DNA of 64,000 nt from Parapedobacter sp035556095 (GTDB taxonomy: Bacteria > Bacteroidota > Bacteroidia > Sphingobacteriales > Sphingobacteriaceae). Where the stretch lies: assembly GCF_035556095.1 (NCBI RefSeq), contig NZ_DATMFT010000031.1:62001-126000 (forward strand), given 5' to 3'. The notes under the pieces are model-generated. The model saw only the letters and a program-made list of their open reading frames with translations. It was not told where the DNA came from and ran no database searches. Positions 7,534-17,149 of this stretch are shown piece by piece; position 1 is the stretch's first letter, and each line of letters starts with the position of its first letter. Both the position numbers and the translations under genes were made by a program.

Positions 7534-10320
7534 ATGAAGTATTCCAAAATAAATAATCTTCTTTTTTTTGTTGGCTTCTTTGTTTTTTTAATCAACAACG
7601 TCTCGGCCCAATCGATCTCGGTTAAGTCGCTTACATGTGAGTATCAAATAAACCCGTTGGGTATCGATGTGAGCAATCCAAGGTTTAGTTGGATACTGTC
7701 TTCGGACGTTAGAGGGCAAACACAATCGGCTTACGAACTGATCGTATCCACGGATATACGGGAGATTAAGAAAGGAATTGGTAGCGCATGGACGGCCGGC
7801 AAGGTCGACACAGATCAGAGTATTCATGTGACATATCGAGGTGAGCCACTGGAGTCATTTACCAGGTATTATTGGCGTGTGCGCGTTTATGATAAGGATG
7901 GCAAGGTATCTCCATGGTCTGAGATTAATTGGTTTGAAACTGCTGCTATGACGGATGGCGATTGGCAGGGAAACTGGATAGCTGATGGCCGTGTTCCGTT
8001 CGCTCAGGACGCCGATTTTTACCAGGATGATCGTAACCCGTTGTTTCGTAAATCGTTTAATGCGAAGAAGCGCATTGCATCGGCTCGGATGTATATCAGT
8101 GGGTTGGGCTATTATGAAGCTTATCTAAATGGAAAAAAAATTGGCGACCGCGTATTGGAACCCGGTTGGACTGCCTATGATAAACAGGTGTTGTATTCGG
8201 TATACGACATCACAGACCAGCTAAGAAGAGGTGAAAATATGGTGGGAGTCATGTTGGGTAACGGCTGGTATAACCCGCTTCCGTTGAGGTTTTGGGGAGG
8301 GCTCAACTGGCGAGACGCGCTAGCTACCGGTCTTCCAACGGTCAAGGCGATGGTCCGGATTCAATATAAGGACGGTACGATGGATGTAATTGACACGGAT
8401 AATACCTGGCAAACGGCACCGGGACCAATTGTACGAAATAACATCTATTTGGGAGAACATCACGATGCAAGGCTAGAAGATCCGAATTGGTGTACAATAA
8501 TGGGAAATCAGCAGGGTTGGAAAGAAGCTACCGTAACTAATGGCCCTAAAGGTATGATGACGGTACAGCAACAGCCGCCCGTTCGTATAACGAAAGTAGT
8601 AAAACCAATAGAAGTGAATGAGGTAGAACCCGGGGTGTTTGTTTATGATATGGGACAGAACTTTGCGGGAGTGGTTCGCATTCGCGTGAAAGGGCCAGCT
8701 GGAACAAAAGTCAGTCTTCGATATGGAGAAGATCGATATCCAAATGGACACGTCAACTTGATGACCGCAGTGGCCGGTCAAATTAAGGCTGCTAACGGAG
8801 GTCCGGGCGCACCAGAAATCGCATGGCAAGAGGATAGTTATATCCTCAAAGGTGGGCAAATTGAGGTGTGGGCACCTAAATTTACATTTCATGGATTCCG
8901 ATACGTAGAAGTGAAGGGGTGGCCGGGTCAACCGGGTTTGGAAGACATCGAAGGATTGCGCATGAGTGCAGATTTAGAAAAGGCGGGAAGTTTCTCGTCT
9001 TCAAACGAATTATTCAATAAATTGGACGACATCATCCAGTGGACATTTTTGAGTAATGTTTTTAGTGTAGTATCTGATTGTCCCGCACGCGAAAAGCTGG
9101 CGTACGGCGGTGATATATTATGTGGAGCGGAAACATTTATGTTCAATTATGACATGAGTCAGTTTTACACCAAGACGATACGGGATCACGCTAATGACCA
9201 GCGTCCACTGGGGGGAATTACCGAGACCGCCCCATTTGTTGGAATTGCAGATGACGGTCCTGGAGACGGTTCCGGGCCACTTGGGTATCAAGCTGGTTAT
9301 CCCTATCTGATCAAAAAAATGTACGATTTTTATGGAGATAAACGGGTTGTCGAGCACTACTATGCATCGCTACAAAAGCAAATCGAATTTCTTAATGCCA
9401 GCACATCAAATTATTTGTTTAGCACGGATTTAGGTGATCATGAGTCGTTGGAAGACAAGAATAAACCGTTGACGGCTTCTGTTTTTTATCACCTTCATGT
9501 GAAACTGATGATCGAATTTGCCGAAATTCTTGGTCGTTCGGCTGACAAAGCAAAATACACTGACCTAGCAGCCAAGATTAAAGCGGCGATTTCGAACGAG
9601 TTTTTGGATAAACAAAGCGGGATTGTTGGCAACGGGACGCAGTCCGATCAGTTGTTTGCGTTATGGAGTAATGCAGTTAATGAGGCAGATTTGGAACAGG
9701 TATATCGGTTACTTCATACTGCTTTTGATGAGAAAGATTGGCATGTTTCTACAGGTATTTTTGGAACGAAGATGATGTTTGATGTTTTCCGCGAAAGGGA
9801 CGATAATGAACTAGCATACCGTGTAGCAAACCAACGGACATTTCCCGGTTGGGGGCATATGGTAGAAAACGGTGCTACCACGATTTGGGAAACGTGGAGG
9901 TATTCGGACAATACATACTCTCAGAATCATCCGATGTTCGGCTCTATTGGCGAATGGTTTTATCGGTCGTTGCTTGGCATCAATGAGGCTGCACCTGGTT
10001 TTAAACAAATCGAAATCAAACCGCAGCCAGCGGGTGATCTACGTCATGCCGAAGGCGAACTTAAGTCAGTACACGGTATGATCGGCAGTTCGTGGCGAAT
10101 TGTGGAAGACGGGTTCGAGCTGAATGTTGATATTCCGGTAAACACCCGTGCTGAGATTTGGATTCCAAACGCTTATGGAGCAGCGATCACGGAGGGTGGG
10201 AAAACGCTGAATAACGTTGACGGGATAACCGGTGTGCGCGATGAAGCAGACTACACGGTAGTGCTGACCGGTTCGGGGCATTATCAGTTTAAGGCGGTGC
10301 CTAGTTCATCTACATTATGA
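7534..10320 (+). CDS. GH78 alpha-L-rhamnosidase (REK-type active site)
   Basis: A 928-aa exported enzyme with signal peptide ending NNVSAQ. The order is the standard GH78 one: N-terminal Ig-like domain (~30-140, ending in RYYWRVRVYD), a galactose-binding-like domain (GYYEAYLNGKKIGDRVLEPGWT), a second beta domain (YDMGQNFAGVVRIRVKG, FHGFRYVEVKGWPG), the (alpha/alpha)6 catalytic barrel and a C-terminal beta domain. The catalytic segment is DCPAREKLAYGGD, giving D515, E520 and D527. Its spacing (D, +5 E, +12 D) matches the Bacillus RhaB type rather than the DCPQRDER type. The late motif ENGATTIWETW (around residue 780) carries the probable base. It removes terminal alpha-L-rhamnose from glycans. 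Confidence 0.93.
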   Translation: MKYSKINNLLFFVGFFVFLINNVSAQSISVKSLTCEYQINPLGIDVSNPRFSWILSSDVRGQTQSAYELIVSTDIREIKKGIGSAWTAGKVDTDQSIHVTYRGEPLESFTRYYWRVRVYDKDGKVSPWSEINWFETAAMTDGDWQGNWIADGRVPFAQDADFYQDDRNPLFRKSFNAKKRIASARMYISGLGYYEAYLNGKKIGDRVLEPGWTAYDKQVLYSVYDITDQLRRGENMVGVMLGNGWYNPLPLRFWGGLNWRDALATGLPTVKAMVRIQYKDGTMDVIDTDNTWQTAPGPIVRNNIYLGEHHDARLEDPNWCTIMGNQQGWKEATVTNGPKGMMTVQQQPPVRITKVVKPIEVNEVEPGVFVYDMGQNFAGVVRIRVKGPAGTKVSLRYGEDRYPNGHVNLMTAVAGQIKAANGGPGAPEIAWQEDSYILKGGQIEVWAPKFTFHGFRYVEVKGWPGQPGLEDIEGLRMSADLEKAGSFSSSNELFNKLDDIIQWTFLSNVFSVVSDCPAREKLAYGGDILCGAETFMFNYDMSQFYTKTIRDHANDQRPLGGITETAPFVGIADDGPGDGSGPLGYQAGYPYLIKKMYDFYGDKRVVEHYYASLQKQIEFLNASTSNYLFSTDLGDHESLEDKNKPLTASVFYHLHVKLMIEFAEILGRSADKAKYTDLAAKIKAAISNEFLDKQSGIVGNGTQSDQLFALWSNAVNEADLEQVYRLLHTAFDEKDWHVSTGIFGTKMMFDVFRERDDNELAYRVANQRTFPGWGHMVENGATTIWETWRYSDNTYSQNHPMFGSIGEWFYRSLLGINEAAPGFKQIEIKPQPAGDLRHAEGELKSVHGMIGSSWRIVEDGFELNVDIPVNTRAEIWIPNAYGAAITEGGKTLNNVDGITGVRDEADYTVVLTGSGHYQFKAVPSSSTL

Positions 10321-10369
10321 AATTACTCATTGATTTTATTCCCTATTCGTAATAATTGTATTGTCTTAA

Positions 10370-10652
10370 AGAAGCAAGAAAAGGTCTATTAACGTCAATA
10401 GCCATAAACGAGCTTGATTTGGGTATATTCCAAGATGTATTCCGTGGAAGATGCTAATAGGTGGGATTTCTGTACGCTTCGGGATATTGACGTCTTTCAA
10501 GGTCTCGGCATGAGGAATTAACATCATTTGCTTTTAACTCTTTGCGGTTGGAGTACAACGTCCAATCTATAGTCAGTTTAGAGTTGCCATAGTACGAAGT
10601 CACTCTCACCTTGGCTTTCAATGGCCCGTCTTTGAGGATGTGTACATTAACA
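10370..10652 (-). pseudogene. Remnant of a GH38-type alpha-mannosidase (C-terminal fragment)
   Basis: Read on the minus strand from about 10647, the DNA gives VHILKDGPLKAKVRVTSYYG followed by NSKLTIDWTLYSNRKEL. That is very close to the beta-domain segment of GH38 alpha-mannosidases (family pattern ...DGPxRAxVRVTxxYGxSxxxQDWTLY...). After KEL the homology seems to continue in another frame (HAETLKDVNIPKRTEIP), where an intact gene would have the DWHExLKxLK...P segment. Stops occur on both sides: TAG two codons before the start of the match and TAG in the original frame after about 60 codons. There is no start codon. It looks like the debris of a lost PUL enzyme. The family call rests on my recall of the motif. 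Confidence 0.55.
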
Positions 10653-10758
10653 TTCTAAATCGTTTTGTTGTTTAATTAATTTGCTGATTATCAGCATAAT
10701 GAACAACTCATTTTATTTTTTTATCCTTAAATTATAATGTACAATGGGTTTTATATAG

Positions 10759-10788
10759 GTATTTGCCGGTTATGTGAAAGTATTTGCC
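10759..10788 (+). promoter_or_regulatory. Direct repeat GTATTTGCC x2, 21 bases apart, upstream of PUL B
   Basis: GTATTTGCC occurs at 10759-10767 and again at 10780-10788, a start-to-start distance of 21 bases (two helical turns), about 210 bases before the susC start at 10998. Regulators of PULs with AraC-type output domains (hybrid two-component systems) bind direct repeats with this spacing, so this is a candidate activator site. No such regulator is encoded in the window. Confidence 0.4.
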
Positions 10789-10997
10789 TGTCAAAATATA
10801 ATCAATAACGTATTGATTTCAGCCAAAGGCGTATTGGTCTAATAACCTATTTGCAGCTTCCTTTGTAAGTATAATTATAATCCTCATGAGTTGATAAGAT
10901 ATCAGCATTTTTTCCGCCCAATTGGGGCAGACAGTTATAGGCATATCGAGGTTAAAAACTAAAGCAGGAGCTAAACAATAAATTAAACCACTTTACT

Positions 10998-13900
10998 ATG
11001 AAAGCATGTAGACTTAAAATTTGGTTATTAACTGTGCTTTTTGGAATATTTTTTAATTATTCCCTCTACGCACAGCTTACGGTGACCGGCACGGTAACCG
11101 GCGACGACAACAATCCGATTTCGGGTGCTTCTGTACAAGTTGTAGGAGCGACTGGCGGTACCACTACGGGCGACAATGGAACATACACCATTTCCGTACC
11201 TGATGGGGGCGCAGTACTTGCTTTTTCATTTGTCGGTTATTCACCGCAGGAAATTCCTGTAGGCACGCGGCGTGTGATTAATGTTGTACTGCAGGCTTTG
11301 GCAACCGAACTAGAGGAGGCCGTAATCGTGGGCTATGGTACCCAGAAGAAGGCGAGTGTGGTGGCCGCGATTTCGACCATGGACGCAACCGGATTGCGGC
11401 AAACACCGGCGTCCAACATCGGTATAGCGTTAGCTGGCCGTTTACCGGGGTTAACGGCTATTCAGCGCTCCGGGGTTCCGGGCGGGGAGATGATGGAGTT
11501 TTATATCCGTGGCCGCAGTACCATCAATGGCCAGCAGCCGCTTATCCTGGTGGATGGTGTGCCGCGCGATTTTACGGCACTTGATCCACGTGAGGTCGAA
11601 ACCATTTCTGTTTTGAAGGATGCATCGGCCACAGCTGTATACGGTGTGCGTGGGGCGAACGGCGTAATCCTCATCACCACGCGCCGCGGTCATTCGGGCA
11701 AACCGATCATTGACGTAACCGCCGAGCAGTCGTGGCAAGCACCCACGCGTTTGCCGAAGATGGTCAATGCGTATGATTATGCATTGTTACGGAATCAGGT
11801 AGAGCTACAGAACGGACGGCCGGAGATTTATGACGAGGTGGCTAGGAACCACTATCGGTTGGGCGACAGCCCCGAGTTGTACCCTGTACGTGACTATGTC
11901 AGTGATTTCATGCGAGAAGGGTTTCCCATGAAACGGGTGAATGTGAATGTAAGCGGTGGTAATGATCGGATGAAGTATTTCACCACGGTTGGTTACCTCC
12001 ATCAGGAGGGGATATTCAAAACGGAAAAATTCGACGAATACGACTACGATCCCTCATCTAAGGCCAATCGGGTCAACTTCCGCTCCAATTTTGATATTGA
12101 CATCAATTCTTCATTGCGTATGTTTCTCAACGTGAGTGGATACATGCAGAAAAAAAATGACCCGGTGGTGGTTCCGAATAATGCGGGCTACCTGAATGAT
12201 GTTGCAGCCTATTCCGTTGTGATCGGTTCATTGCTCCAGACGCCCAGCAACTATCACAATGACTTAACCCCCGATGGGGAAGTACTTTCCACTGCGCTCA
12301 AAGGTGGCGGCATCAATAATGTGCCCTATGGGATGCTCAATCGCTCCGGCTTCCGCAATACCCTCAACAATCAGGTCACCGCGACACTGGGAGCGGAGCA
12401 GCAACTCAAGTTTATAACGCAGGGGTTATCGGCCAGGGCGGTGGTTTCCTATGATGCCAATGCGATTAACCGGCAAACCAGGCAACGTACGTTCCAATTG
12501 TACGAGGCGATACCCGACCCGGAAAACCCCGGTGGGGTTGTTTACCAGCCTACGGGAACCAATACAAACAGTAGCTTGGTCGACGCCCAATACCAGTCGC
12601 AGTGGAATATGATGAACATCGATGCTTCGCTCAATTACAGCCGTACATTCGGCGTACACGATGTAACGGGGCTGCTGTTGTTCAATCGGTACCAACGGGT
12701 AGTCAATATTGAGCTCCCCTACAATTATGTCGGTTATGTCGGCCGCGCTACATACGCGTATGACCGTAAATACCTCGCGGAGGTTAACTTTGGGTATAAC
12801 GGATCGGAGCAATTTGCCCCAGGCCATAAAATGGGCTTTTTCCCATCATTTTCTGCGGGATGGGTGGCATCGGAAGAGGATTTTGTCAAAGACGGGCTTC
12901 CGTGGCTGTCGTATGCCAAGCTACGGGCTTCTTATGGGCAGGTGGGCAACGACAACATGAACGGTGCTCGTTTTGCCTTCCTTACGCTTTGGGACGGTAG
13001 CTATGAATCGCAGATCGGTAATAACGAATTGGCTTGGGAGAAAGCAAATAAGTCCAACATCGGGTTGGAACTGCGTCTCTTCGATAATTATAGCCTGGAA
13101 GCCGATGTTTTCTACGAGAAGCGCGACAATATTTTGATTTCTGCAGATGGGCTGGTGCCAACAGGCATGTTTGGTACCGGTGGGGTGAACGTGTCGGGCA
13201 TTATCCCGAAGGTGAATGCGGGCCAAATTGAGAATAAGGGATTCGAACTGGTCGGTGGCTACCAAAAGAGCTTCAATACCGATACCCGGCTCGATATCCG
13301 GGTGAATGGCGCATTCAACACGAACAAGGTCCTTTACCTTAGCGAAGTGCTGCTTCCGGAAAATTATGCTTACCGCGAGCGGATGACGGGTTTCTCGTTG
13401 GGCCAGCAGTGGGGGTATAAGACCGCCGGATTTTTTAATTCGGAAGAAGAGATAGCGCTGTGGTACGACCAGTCGGGTGTTGGCGCCGTTCCAAAGAAAG
13501 GCGACCTGAAATACCTGGACATGAACGGCGATGGTGTGATTACCGAACACGACCAAGTACCCATCGGAGAGCCCGAAATGCCGGAATGGACATTTGGAGC
13601 CGCATTGAGTTTTCAAACCAAAGGCTTCGATTTCAGTATGATGTGGCAGGGGGTGGCCAATCGGAGCTATTTCCTTGGCGGGCAACGGATTTGGGAAACG
13701 TACAACTTCAATGAATGGCACAAAGAAGCATGGAGCCAGGAACGCCTCGATGCGGGACAGCCCATTACCTATCCCCGGTTGGAACCGGGAAGCGAAGCAA
13801 GTAAACTCAGGTCTGATTTCTGGTACCGCGATGGAAGCTATATCCGGTTGAAAAATGCGGAAATCGGCTATACGCTCCCGGCTAGCCTGTCTACACGGGT

Positions 13901-14051
13901 GGGAGCGACATCCATACGGCTTTATGCCAACGGACTGAATCTCTTGACATTTGACCGGTATCCCGTGAAATATCAGGATCCCGAACAAGATGGCCAGTTG
14001 ATGTATCCTGTATTTAAAGCATACAACTTCGGGTTGAACGTAACTTTCTAA
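10998..14051 (+). CDS. SusC-family TonB-dependent glycan receptor
   Basis: A complete 1017-aa receptor. The signal peptide ends near SLYAQ. Residues ~25-110 are a carboxypeptidase-regulatory-like domain (TVTGTVTGDDNNPISGASV). They are followed by the SusC hallmark VIVGYGTQKKASVVAAIS, the plug (FYIRGRSTINGQQPLILVDG, DASATAVYGVRGANGVILITT) and the barrel, which ends in NFGLNVTF. It takes up oligosaccharides through the outer membrane with the SusD encoded 11 bases downstream. At 1017 aa it has no extra N-terminal STN domain, so control through an anti-sigma/ECF pathway is unlikely. It heads the rhamnosidase-rich PUL B; the direct repeats at 10759-10788 may regulate it. Confidence 0.97.
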   Translation: MKACRLKIWLLTVLFGIFFNYSLYAQLTVTGTVTGDDNNPISGASVQVVGATGGTTTGDNGTYTISVPDGGAVLAFSFVGYSPQEIPVGTRRVINVVLQALATELEEAVIVGYGTQKKASVVAAISTMDATGLRQTPASNIGIALAGRLPGLTAIQRSGVPGGEMMEFYIRGRSTINGQQPLILVDGVPRDFTALDPREVETISVLKDASATAVYGVRGANGVILITTRRGHSGKPIIDVTAEQSWQAPTRLPKMVNAYDYALLRNQVELQNGRPEIYDEVARNHYRLGDSPELYPVRDYVSDFMREGFPMKRVNVNVSGGNDRMKYFTTVGYLHQEGIFKTEKFDEYDYDPSSKANRVNFRSNFDIDINSSLRMFLNVSGYMQKKNDPVVVPNNAGYLNDVAAYSVVIGSLLQTPSNYHNDLTPDGEVLSTALKGGGINNVPYGMLNRSGFRNTLNNQVTATLGAEQQLKFITQGLSARAVVSYDANAINRQTRQRTFQLYEAIPDPENPGGVVYQPTGTNTNSSLVDAQYQSQWNMMNIDASLNYSRTFGVHDVTGLLLFNRYQRVVNIELPYNYVGYVGRATYAYDRKYLAEVNFGYNGSEQFAPGHKMGFFPSFSAGWVASEEDFVKDGLPWLSYAKLRASYGQVGNDNMNGARFAFLTLWDGSYESQIGNNELAWEKANKSNIGLELRLFDNYSLEADVFYEKRDNILISADGLVPTGMFGTGGVNVSGIIPKVNAGQIENKGFELVGGYQKSFNTDTRLDIRVNGAFNTNKVLYLSEVLLPENYAYRERMTGFSLGQQWGYKTAGFFNSEEEIALWYDQSGVGAVPKKGDLKYLDMNGDGVITEHDQVPIGEPEMPEWTFGAALSFQTKGFDFSMMWQGVANRSYFLGGQRIWETYNFNEWHKEAWSQERLDAGQPITYPRLEPGSEASKLRSDFWYRDGSYIRLKNAEIGYTLPASLSTRVGATSIRLYANGLNLLTFDRYPVKYQDPEQDGQLMYPVFKAYNFGLNVTF

Positions 14052-14062
14052 ACAACGAAATC

Positions 14063-15844
14063 ATGAGACAACGAATTTTAATTTTCATTATAGCGTTAGT
14101 CGCTTTTTTGCCGTACGGCTGTGAAAAAGTGCTGGAGAAAACTCCGGATGGCCAGACAACCATCGATAAGGTGCTAAATAACTACAACCGGAGTAAGGGG
14201 CTCATCGATGCCGCTTATAGCCAAATCTATCAGGCGCGGGACCAGGTATCTTTCGTGCATAATACGATTGATGCCCTCACAGACAATGCGTTTTGGGCGG
14301 CTACTTATAATGCATATGAGTGGCACAATGGCTCGTTATCGCTTTCCAATCCCGTCATCACTTGGGATTGGAGTACACCGAGCGAGCAACTGTGGCCCGA
14401 TTTCTGGCGCGGTATCCGCTTGGCCAACAACGCCATTAAGTATTTGCCCCAATCCACGGTGATTACCGAGCAAGAGCGAAGAACGTGGATAGCCGAAGCG
14501 CGGGTGCTGCGCGCTTGGTATTATATGAACCTACTGGAATTCTATGGCCCGATGCCCTGGATAACCGAGCCGTTCGAACCGACGTATATGGGGTGGAATG
14601 AACTGACGCGGCCTACTTATGACGAGATCGCTTCGCAAATCGAAACCGAGTTGTTGGATGTGATCAACTCGGGGATTTTGCCCGACCGCCAGCCGGCACA
14701 GGAAGCCCGTAAGGTAGACAACGGTATAGCGTATGCAATCCGTGCACGCGTACTGCTTTATAACGCGAGTCCGCTCAACAATCCGGACAACAATCAAACC
14801 AAATGGCAGCGGGCAGCCGATGCGGCGCAGGATGTAATCGACATGCCTCAGTACAGCCTCGTGCCCATGTCTGAATACAAACGCCTATTCATTGGCGCAC
14901 ACGCCACGCCGGTAACCGAAATCATTTGGCGTGCCACGTCCGACAATTCGCACATCAACAATGCCAATGGCGTAGATGTAGGGAGTTATCCTTACGCCAG
15001 CATCGCCCATCTGTGGAATTGTGGCGAGTCGCCCACCCAGGAACTGGTAGATGCCTTCGAAATGACCAATGGTGCCCTGCCCGTTACGTACAACGACGAT
15101 ACCCATACCAACGTAACCGTAACGCCGGGGGCGGCAGCCGCCGGTTATAGCGAGGCACCGGGGGGTGATCCCTACGCTAATCGTGACGCCCGCTTCTATA
15201 TCAATATTGTACACAACATGATGAATTATGGCGTGCCGTATAACTGTACCGAACCCTATATTATCGAAACGTTTGTTGGTGGCCGTAATGGCTTTAATGA
15301 CGTAATTTCGCGCGAAACACAGCGATCGTGTACGGGCTACTACAGTGGTAAAGACAAGCAGATCAAATACTGGGGACCCGGCGGCAGCAAAGGGAACGAA
15401 CCCACACATTGGGTGTTTCTCCGCCTAGCCGAATTTTACCTGCAGAAAGCGGAAGCCCTGTGTGAGCTCGGTGATTTGGAGGGTGCTATGACGGCGCTCA
15501 ATGTCATCCGTGAACGGGCGCTCCAGCCAAGGCTCCAGGACGTGCCAGGTTTCGTCAATTCACAAGAATTTATCCGCGAGCGCATCCGCAATGAGCGTCG
15601 GGTAGAGTATTGCCTCGAAGGGCAATACCGGTTTAACGACCAGCGCCGGTGGAAAATCCTCAACGAAACCAACCGCTTCGTGACTGGCATGCGGATTACC
15701 AAAGCCAATGACGGCACATTCAGCTATGAGCGGAAGAAAATACGCGATTATCAGTCGTATACGGATAAATACCTGGTGATGCCCATTCCGCTGGAAGATG
15801 CCAAGAAGATGACCAGTATGGTGCAACCCGCTGCATGGCAATAG
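14063..15844 (+). CDS. SusD/RagB-family glycan-binding lipoprotein
   Basis: A 593-aa lipoprotein with lipobox LPYGC and mature start CEKVLEKTPDG. Family marks are AEARVLRAWYYMNLLEFYGPMPW, AIRARVLLYNASPLNNP, the FLRLAEFYLQKAEALCELGD helix and RIRNERRVEYCLEGQYRFNDQRRWK near the C-terminus. It forms the lid of the SusC pore and binds the glycan. It belongs to a different SusD subgroup from the two other copies in the window, in line with a different ligand for PUL B. The start ATG lies 11 bases after the susC stop. Confidence 0.95.
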   Translation: MRQRILIFIIALVAFLPYGCEKVLEKTPDGQTTIDKVLNNYNRSKGLIDAAYSQIYQARDQVSFVHNTIDALTDNAFWAATYNAYEWHNGSLSLSNPVITWDWSTPSEQLWPDFWRGIRLANNAIKYLPQSTVITEQERRTWIAEARVLRAWYYMNLLEFYGPMPWITEPFEPTYMGWNELTRPTYDEIASQIETELLDVINSGILPDRQPAQEARKVDNGIAYAIRARVLLYNASPLNNPDNNQTKWQRAADAAQDVIDMPQYSLVPMSEYKRLFIGAHATPVTEIIWRATSDNSHINNANGVDVGSYPYASIAHLWNCGESPTQELVDAFEMTNGALPVTYNDDTHTNVTVTPGAAAAGYSEAPGGDPYANRDARFYINIVHNMMNYGVPYNCTEPYIIETFVGGRNGFNDVISRETQRSCTGYYSGKDKQIKYWGPGGSKGNEPTHWVFLRLAEFYLQKAEALCELGDLEGAMTALNVIRERALQPRLQDVPGFVNSQEFIRERIRNERRVEYCLEGQYRFNDQRRWKILNETNRFVTGMRITKANDGTFSYERKKIRDYQSYTDKYLVMPIPLEDAKKMTSMVQPAAWQ

Positions 15845-15895
15845 ATTGCCTGAGTAAGGATAATGTTTAATTGATAAAACGATAATAACAGCTTG

Positions 15896-17125
15896 ATGCA
15901 AGGAGCGAATACGGCACGGATACAGAAAGAAACCTACGTTTTTCCATTGGCGATGGTGACCCTATTATTTTTCATGTGGGGGTTGGCTATCAGTATGCTG
16001 GATGTACTCAACAAGCATTTCCAGGACGTACTGCAGGTATCGAAGGGACAGTCGGGGCTGGTGCAGTTTGCCGTGTACGGCGCCTATTTTCTGATGGCGC
16101 TGCCGGCCGGTTACTTCATGCGGCGCTTCGGCTATAAACCGGGTATTTTGTTGGGGCTTGCGTTATATGCATTCGGCTCATTCCTATTCTATCCGGCCGC
16201 CCAGGTAGCCACGTTCGGTTTTTTTCTGACGGCGCTCTTTGTCATTGGATGCGGCTTGGCCATTATCGAGACCGCAGCGAATCCTTACGTCACGGTGTTG
16301 GGAAATCCCGAAGGGTCGGTATTCCGGCTCAACCTCGCTCAGTCGTTTAATGGGCTGGGCGTGGTGTTGGGGCCGCTCATTGGTGGCTTGGTGCTTTTTG
16401 CAGATGAAGAGGGTGGCACGTTGATCGATGTTCAACAGCCTTATTTGATTATCGGATGCGTGGTATTGGTCATATTTGTGGTTTTTTCGCTCATCAAACT
16501 GCCGGAGATTTCCGTAGAAGATGATACGCCGGCGCCTCAATCAGCAGGCACGGTGGTGGCATCGAAAAAACTGTTCCAACACCGGCATTTTGTAAATGGG
16601 GTAATTGCCCAGTTTGTTTACATCGGTGCACAGGCCGGTGTGTGGGGATTTTTTATCAACTATGTGGTAGATGAGGTGCCGGGAATGACCAACAAAACTG
16701 CGGCATTCTACCTCACGGCAGCGATGGTGCTTTACACCGCCGGCAGGTTTCTGGGCACTGCCCTTTTACGGTATGTATCGGCAACGAGGCTATTAGCGGT
16801 ATATGCATTGGTGGCCACCTTGTGCTTGATCGTTGTCATGCTCAATTGGGGCGTTATCTCCATTTATGCGTTGATGATTAGTTGTTTCTGCATGAGCATC
16901 ATGTTCCCTACCATTTTTGCTTTGGGGATAAAAGGACTGGGGAAAGAGACGAAACGAGCTGGCTCGTATATGATTATGAGTATCGCGGGCGGCGCATTGC
17001 TTCCACCCCTAATGGGACTAATTGCCGATGTTTCGATGACCTCGATGGCCTTTGTACTGCCTTGTATCAGTTTTATCGTTGTGTTTTGGTACGCACGGTG
17101 GGGGCATCGCATATCCACAAAATAG
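15896..17125 (+). CDS. FucP-type MFS sugar:H+ symporter (FHS family)
   Basis: A 12-TM inner-membrane transporter of 409 aa. The family is seen in FFMWGLAISMLDVLNKHFQ at the N-terminus, the GLAIIETAANPYVTVLG segment in TM5 and LAQSFNGLGVVLGPLIGG in the next helix, all marks of the fucose/glucose-galactose:H+ symporters. The chosen ATG follows an in-frame TTG that adds one residue. Placed between susD and a GH78 gene, it most likely imports the L-rhamnose (or another deoxysugar) freed in the periplasm. Substrate assignment is inference, since FHS members also carry fucose, glucose, mannose or N-acetylglucosamine. No rhamnose catabolic genes (rhaA/B/D) are in the window. Confidence 0.88.
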   Translation: MQGANTARIQKETYVFPLAMVTLLFFMWGLAISMLDVLNKHFQDVLQVSKGQSGLVQFAVYGAYFLMALPAGYFMRRFGYKPGILLGLALYAFGSFLFYPAAQVATFGFFLTALFVIGCGLAIIETAANPYVTVLGNPEGSVFRLNLAQSFNGLGVVLGPLIGGLVLFADEEGGTLIDVQQPYLIIGCVVLVIFVVFSLIKLPEISVEDDTPAPQSAGTVVASKKLFQHRHFVNGVIAQFVYIGAQAGVWGFFINYVVDEVPGMTNKTAAFYLTAAMVLYTAGRFLGTALLRYVSATRLLAVYALVATLCLIVVMLNWGVISIYALMISCFCMSIMFPTIFALGIKGLGKETKRAGSYMIMSIAGGALLPPLMGLIADVSMTSMAFVLPCISFIVVFWYARWGHRISTK

Positions 17126-17149
17126 CCAAATGATAGTTTGCAAAAACGT

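Larger units (their letters stand above)
10321..10997 (+). other. 677-base intergenic region between PUL A and PUL B
   Basis: No intact gene is present. The first half contains a decayed alpha-mannosidase fragment on the minus strand (see 10370-10652). The second half is AT-rich and should hold the promoter of the susC at 10998; two direct repeats GTATTTGCC lie at 10759-10788. I found no clean TAnnTTTG box and no clear terminator after the rhamnosidase. Confidence 0.6.

Noticed and set aside
12921..13988. 355-codon open frame on the minus strand inside susC
   Set aside because: It is antisense to a strongly conserved SusC barrel, has no signature or ribosome site and arises from codon bias on the other strand.
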